Below, in pieces: positions 60,780 to 64,000 of a stretch of 64,000 nt of DNA. The stretch is from contig JAQFVV010006199.1 in NCBI GenBank assembly GCA_028023455.1, positions 7,450,972 through 7,514,971 of the forward strand. Direction: 5' to 3'. Both the position numbers and the translations under genes were made by a program. The notes beneath the pieces were generated by a model, which searched no databases, had not been told where the DNA came from, and worked only from the letters and a program-made list of their open reading frames with translations. The stretch is from Epiperipatus broadwayi. Lineage: Eukaryota; Onychophora; Udeonychophora; Euonychophora; Peripatidae. The first letter of the stretch is position 1; every line of letters begins with the position of its first letter.

Positions 60780-61500
60780 AATTTGCCTGAAGGTTAATGA
60801 CAATGGTATATGGATATGATAATATGTTGAAATATTTCCATCATCTACTGTTAAATGTTGAATGTCTAGAAAAAATCTAAATTTATTAATAACTATTAGT
60901 GATAACATACAAATAGAGAATACAAGTTAGTAGAAATCATGACTTTAGATATATAATGTCTTTAGATATATATAGAAAAGTTAAATGATTTTCTACTTTG
61001 ACCTGTTTTAAACATAATTTTTTTATAATGTCTAGACTTCAACAAAGGATTGTGTCCATACTAAGTGCTTAGTATTTGCCTGAAGGTTAATTGTTTGTAT
61101 TTGAAATGTTTAAATAAAGTTTAAAATTTTCTAGACATTCAACATTTAATGGTAGATGATGGAAATAATCCAACATATTATCACATTTAATATATTATCA
61201 TCACTAACTTTCAGGCAAATACTAAGGTATGGACCTGAGAGCATTATGAAAAAATTGTCTAAAACTGGCCAAAGTAGAAAATCATTTAACTTTCCTATAT
61301 AAATCTGAAAGAATTGTTCCTAAGAGTTTGCAATCAAAACCTCCTATTTACTGGTGTATCTTCTAATCTGTATTGTCTATTTGTGCTTTACTACTAGAAG
61401 TTGTTTGTATTTGAAAAGTTTAAATAAAGTTTAAAATTTTCTAGACATTTAATATTTAATGGTAGGTTATGGAAATAGTCCAACATATTATTACATATAT
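60780..61500. repeat. Nested direct and inverted repeat cluster
   Basis: The segment 60783-60876 (ttgcctgaaggttaa to gaatgtctagaaaa) is repeated inverted at about 61127-61222. The segment 60970-61090 is repeated inverted at about 61210-61300 (aagttaaatgattttctact against its complement). A 95-bp block beginning ttgtttgtatttgaaa occurs directly at 61091-61190 and 61401-61495. The whole could fold into a branched structure. No coding frame is visible. Confidence 0.75.
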
Positions 61501-62765
61501 AAATTTATTGGATTTTTTTTTAAATTTTAAGTGAAACAATGCTATGTTTCCTTAATCTATAATTACTACCTTCTGCTTGCAATTAAACCAAAAAATTATC
61601 TTTTATTGTGAATAAAACATTAGTTTTTTTAGGAACACACAAAGCAGTATGATTTTTTTTCTTTTCATTATTTCACAGGTCAATTTTTCATTATAAACAA
61701 TGACTGATTTCAAAATATGATTTTTTAAAAATTTTACAATTATGTTAATAAGTTTCATTTTCTCACCCAAAGTCAACATTTTACAGTTTCTGGTGTAGGA
61801 GTACTATACATTTGCCTTGTTCTAACTTAAGACAAGACTATCACCATACTAGCAAATATTTGTATATAAAATTTTCATCTTTTTATTTAATTTATGAATT
61901 TTATTGTTTGTTTTCTATTTTACTTGAATGTAAAATCTTTTGAAAGTAATCAATAGAATTTTATTTTGATAAGTTTGATTTTCTCTTTTTTTTTTTTTTT
62001 ACTTTATAAGAGGTAATTAAAAAAAACCCACAATAATAGATGCAATTGAAGAATTTTCTCTTCTAGTTTAAAGTCACAAACTAAAAATGAATAAAAAAGA
62101 ATTCTCATTCATATCATTTATGCAAATTAATTTATTTATAGTATCTAGTAGTATAGGTTTTTATATTTTATTAATATTTTATGTAAGGTGTAATTATTAT
62201 TTAGTAATTGCATTGTATTATAGTTTTGATTATTATAAAGCAAGCATATTTATATGTCTGTATGCTTTCATATAAAGTCGAAAGTTTTTATTTAGTATGA
62301 AATATATAGCTGACATAATAGATTACTTGATTGGAAAATCAGTGTTTAATACAATCATTTCATTATAAAGCATTATTTTTTAGAAACATATTTACTTATT
62401 TATATAAAGGACAATCAATTTTTTTTCAGAAGAAATCCTATAATAAGTTCATATAAGAAAGAAAAGATTCAAAATCATTTATTATATGAGGAAAGTTTCT
62501 GGTGATTAACTGTTAATTTTTAAAACTATCATCTTGTTACATCTCATCTCGTTATTTAAGAACTCTTAATTTTCATTCATATTTATCATTCCATTTAAAA
62601 ACTCATGACAGTTGAATTTCATTCATTTTTTTGGTTCACTCTCTTCCTATTTGGCATTTTAACTGTTTTTTTTTTTTAATGATTATTATTTAACATTATA
62701 AAAGCTAAAACTCACTGCTTTTGAAATGTGCTGTATTAGTAATGAGAAATTTTGCCTTCCATTTC
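61501..62765. other. AT-rich stretch, nothing recognised
   Basis: No exon-like frame; long T-runs at 61991-62001 and 62667-62678. Confidence 0.5.
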
Positions 62766-62770
62766 TTTCC

Positions 62771-62859
62771 TTTATATTACATTCAAATATCAGCCTTTCA
62801 AGCTAATTGAGCACATGCCTTTTGAGAGTGTTAAATAAATGAATACTCTCCTCTTCAAT
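62771..62859 (+). repeat. Third copy of the 63.1-kb palindrome arm
   Basis: The roughly 85-bp segment (ttacattcaaatatcagcct to tactctcctcttcaat) is present here, again directly at 63112-63195 and inverted at 63193-63266. It differs by a 2-base 'ag' length change in gagagtg. Confidence 0.85.
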
Positions 62860-63080
62860 CAAAGATATAGTATTTATGCAGGAATAAAAAGGATCCTCTT
62901 ATTCCCACGACTCAAATTCGTTTATATGAGCAAATCTGAAGTACTGTTGAGGAGAGCGTGAGTAGAATTCTCACTTTAAATTACTATTTACGATGTTTTT
63001 TGACTGAGTGACGTCGGTGAAATTACTTAGAATTTACTAAATGTCATTCTTACTGAAACTTAATTATGAGTAAATAAGCA

Positions 63081-63285
63081 ATTATTTTATCTAGCGCCGT
63101 GTTTACAATTATATTACATTCAAATATCAGCCTTTCAAGCTAATTGAGCACATGCCTTTTGAGTGTTAAATAAATGAATACTCTCCTCTTCAATTCATTT
63201 ATTTAACACTCTCAAAAGGCGTGTGCTCAATTAGCTTGAAAGGCTGATATTTGAATGTAATATAATTGTAAATACGGCACTAGAT
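63081..63285. repeat. Near-perfect palindrome, arms of about 95-100 bp
   Basis: Left arm 63081-63180 and right arm 63193-63285 are almost exact inverted copies (attattttatctagcgccgt to ttaaataaatgaat, and back). The loop is only 12 bp. With the direct copy at 62771-62859 this makes three copies of the same core, which fits a template-switch or rolling origin more than a simple transposon insertion. Confidence 0.85.
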
Positions 63286-63836
63286 AAAATAATTTCCTTT
63301 ATATTGTAAATATTCGTGTATCATAATGTAGCTCTTCTCAAAAATAAGTTACTTAATATTCTTTATCAATTGCGATTTCCATAATAAAGTTTCATTCTTA
63401 TAAGCTGCTGAGTAATGTTTGTACATGCTATTTTTGATAAGATGCTTTTAAATATTCTGGGTTTTTAAACTGCTACTGTGTATTTTTTAATTCACCTTAG
63501 ATAATTTATTTCATATTAATAAGAAAATGTGAATTTCTATTCTGTTGTTTTCAGAATATCATGTGCAAAGTTATGGCAATGATTATAGTCTGTATTTTAA
63601 TTTGTTCTTTCACTGCTGAGCATTGTAACATAGTAGCACTTTGTTATAAAGTCTTCGTAAAGTAAAGGTCAATGATACTTTTATGGACTTAATCTCTGAA
63701 CGAGTATTACATTTCCATTCATTAGTAATGAATGCAGTATTATATTATAGTTGTATTTTTGTTTTATGATTAACACAGTAACATTAATCTAATTAATCTT
63801 TTTTAACTTGAGACTTTATTCATGAAATAACAGCAG
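63286..63836. other. AT-rich stretch, nothing recognised
   Basis: No exon or named repeat between the palindrome and the last SINE. Confidence 0.5.
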
Positions 63837-63935
63837 TCAAGCGTTTGTGGCCGAGTGGTTAGCGCAGCTGCCTTATAAGCAGTTGTCCTGGGGTTCGCTT
63901 CCCGGCTGACGCTTTGACACATAAAAAAATAATAC
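63837..63935 (+). mobile_element. tRNA-derived SINE, subfamily A, best preserved head
   Basis: It reads caagcgtttgtggccgagtg, where tggccgagtgg is a perfect box A match and has the form seen in tRNA-Ser/Leu. The ttataagcagttgtcctggg middle is followed by box B ggttcgcttccc. It ends gctgacgctttgacacat plus an A-rich tail. Intact A and B boxes suggest this copy could still be transcribed by Pol III. A flanking duplication is not evident. Confidence 0.88.
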
Positions 63936-64000
63936 AAAAGTAAAAAAACAATTGGATAATTAATCGAGCAGAGAGTTCTGCGACATTTGAGCTTTGATCC

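Noticed and set aside
62087-62275. 62-codon hydrophobic frame
   Set aside because: Composition is what AT-rich random sequence gives (Ile, Phe, Tyr, Leu); no signal of selection.
63837-63935. Functional tRNA gene (good A and B boxes)
   Set aside because: The cloverleaf does not close, an extra GC-rich middle and a 3' tail with A-tract follow, and six similar copies with target duplications exist. It is a SINE.

Overview
The window is AT-rich, repeat-dominated nuclear DNA from an animal. There are no operons, ribosome binding sites or prokaryotic genes. The few host coding signals are single exons with GT/AG splice borders. Nearly everything recognisable is transposon-derived: RTE- and Jockey-type LINEs, a Penelope element, a Ty3/Gypsy LTR element, Tigger-like and hAT DNA transposons, and a tRNA-derived SINE family. 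The best host signal is half an SH2 domain very close to the protostome Src42A kinase, so I infer an AT-rich protostome, perhaps an arthropod. I cannot name the species.

Layout. 1-340 is a decayed copy of a repeat that reappears at 43.86-44.17 kb, where it carries a minus-strand exon-like reading frame resembling an ADAM/reprolysin propeptide. 0.34-12.9 kb is mostly empty, with one SINE (8.24 kb), a GC-richer patch (9.06-9.4 kb) and a 5'-truncated Penelope element (10.58-11.64 kb). 12.95-14.85 kb is a very old LINE. A hAT MITE lies at 18.5 kb. Two Tigger-like elements in opposite orientation (21.3-22.6 and 23.4-24.3 kb) bracket a LINE reverse-transcriptase fossil. A second hAT MITE and two SINEs lie at 25.0-27.1 kb.

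Truncated RTE copies at 28.8-31.25 kb precede a Ty3/Gypsy element with two LTRs (31.56-36.92 kb), whose polyprotein is broken and whose reverse transcriptase active site is altered. Another RTE fragment (38.5-39.1 kb) and two SINEs (41.3, 42.4 kb) follow. A decayed Jockey/I-type LINE (45.25-47.17 kb) adjoins an unidentified, less AT-rich block (47.17-49.33 kb). A full-length 3.26 kb RTE with an 11-bp target duplication sits on the minus strand (49.55-52.81 kb).

53.9-64 kb holds a SINE, two long foldback elements (54.4 and 56.7 kb), the Src42A-like SH2 exon (55.65-55.77 kb), a phase-compatible candidate terminal exon (56.61-56.72 kb), and two repeat clusters made of direct plus inverted copies (60.8-61.5 and 62.8-63.3 kb). 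A last SINE lies at 63.84 kb.

No complete host gene is visible. The Src42A-like exon implies that a large kinase gene with long introns runs through the right end on the plus strand. I found no convincing new biological system; the items most worth a check are in the findings.
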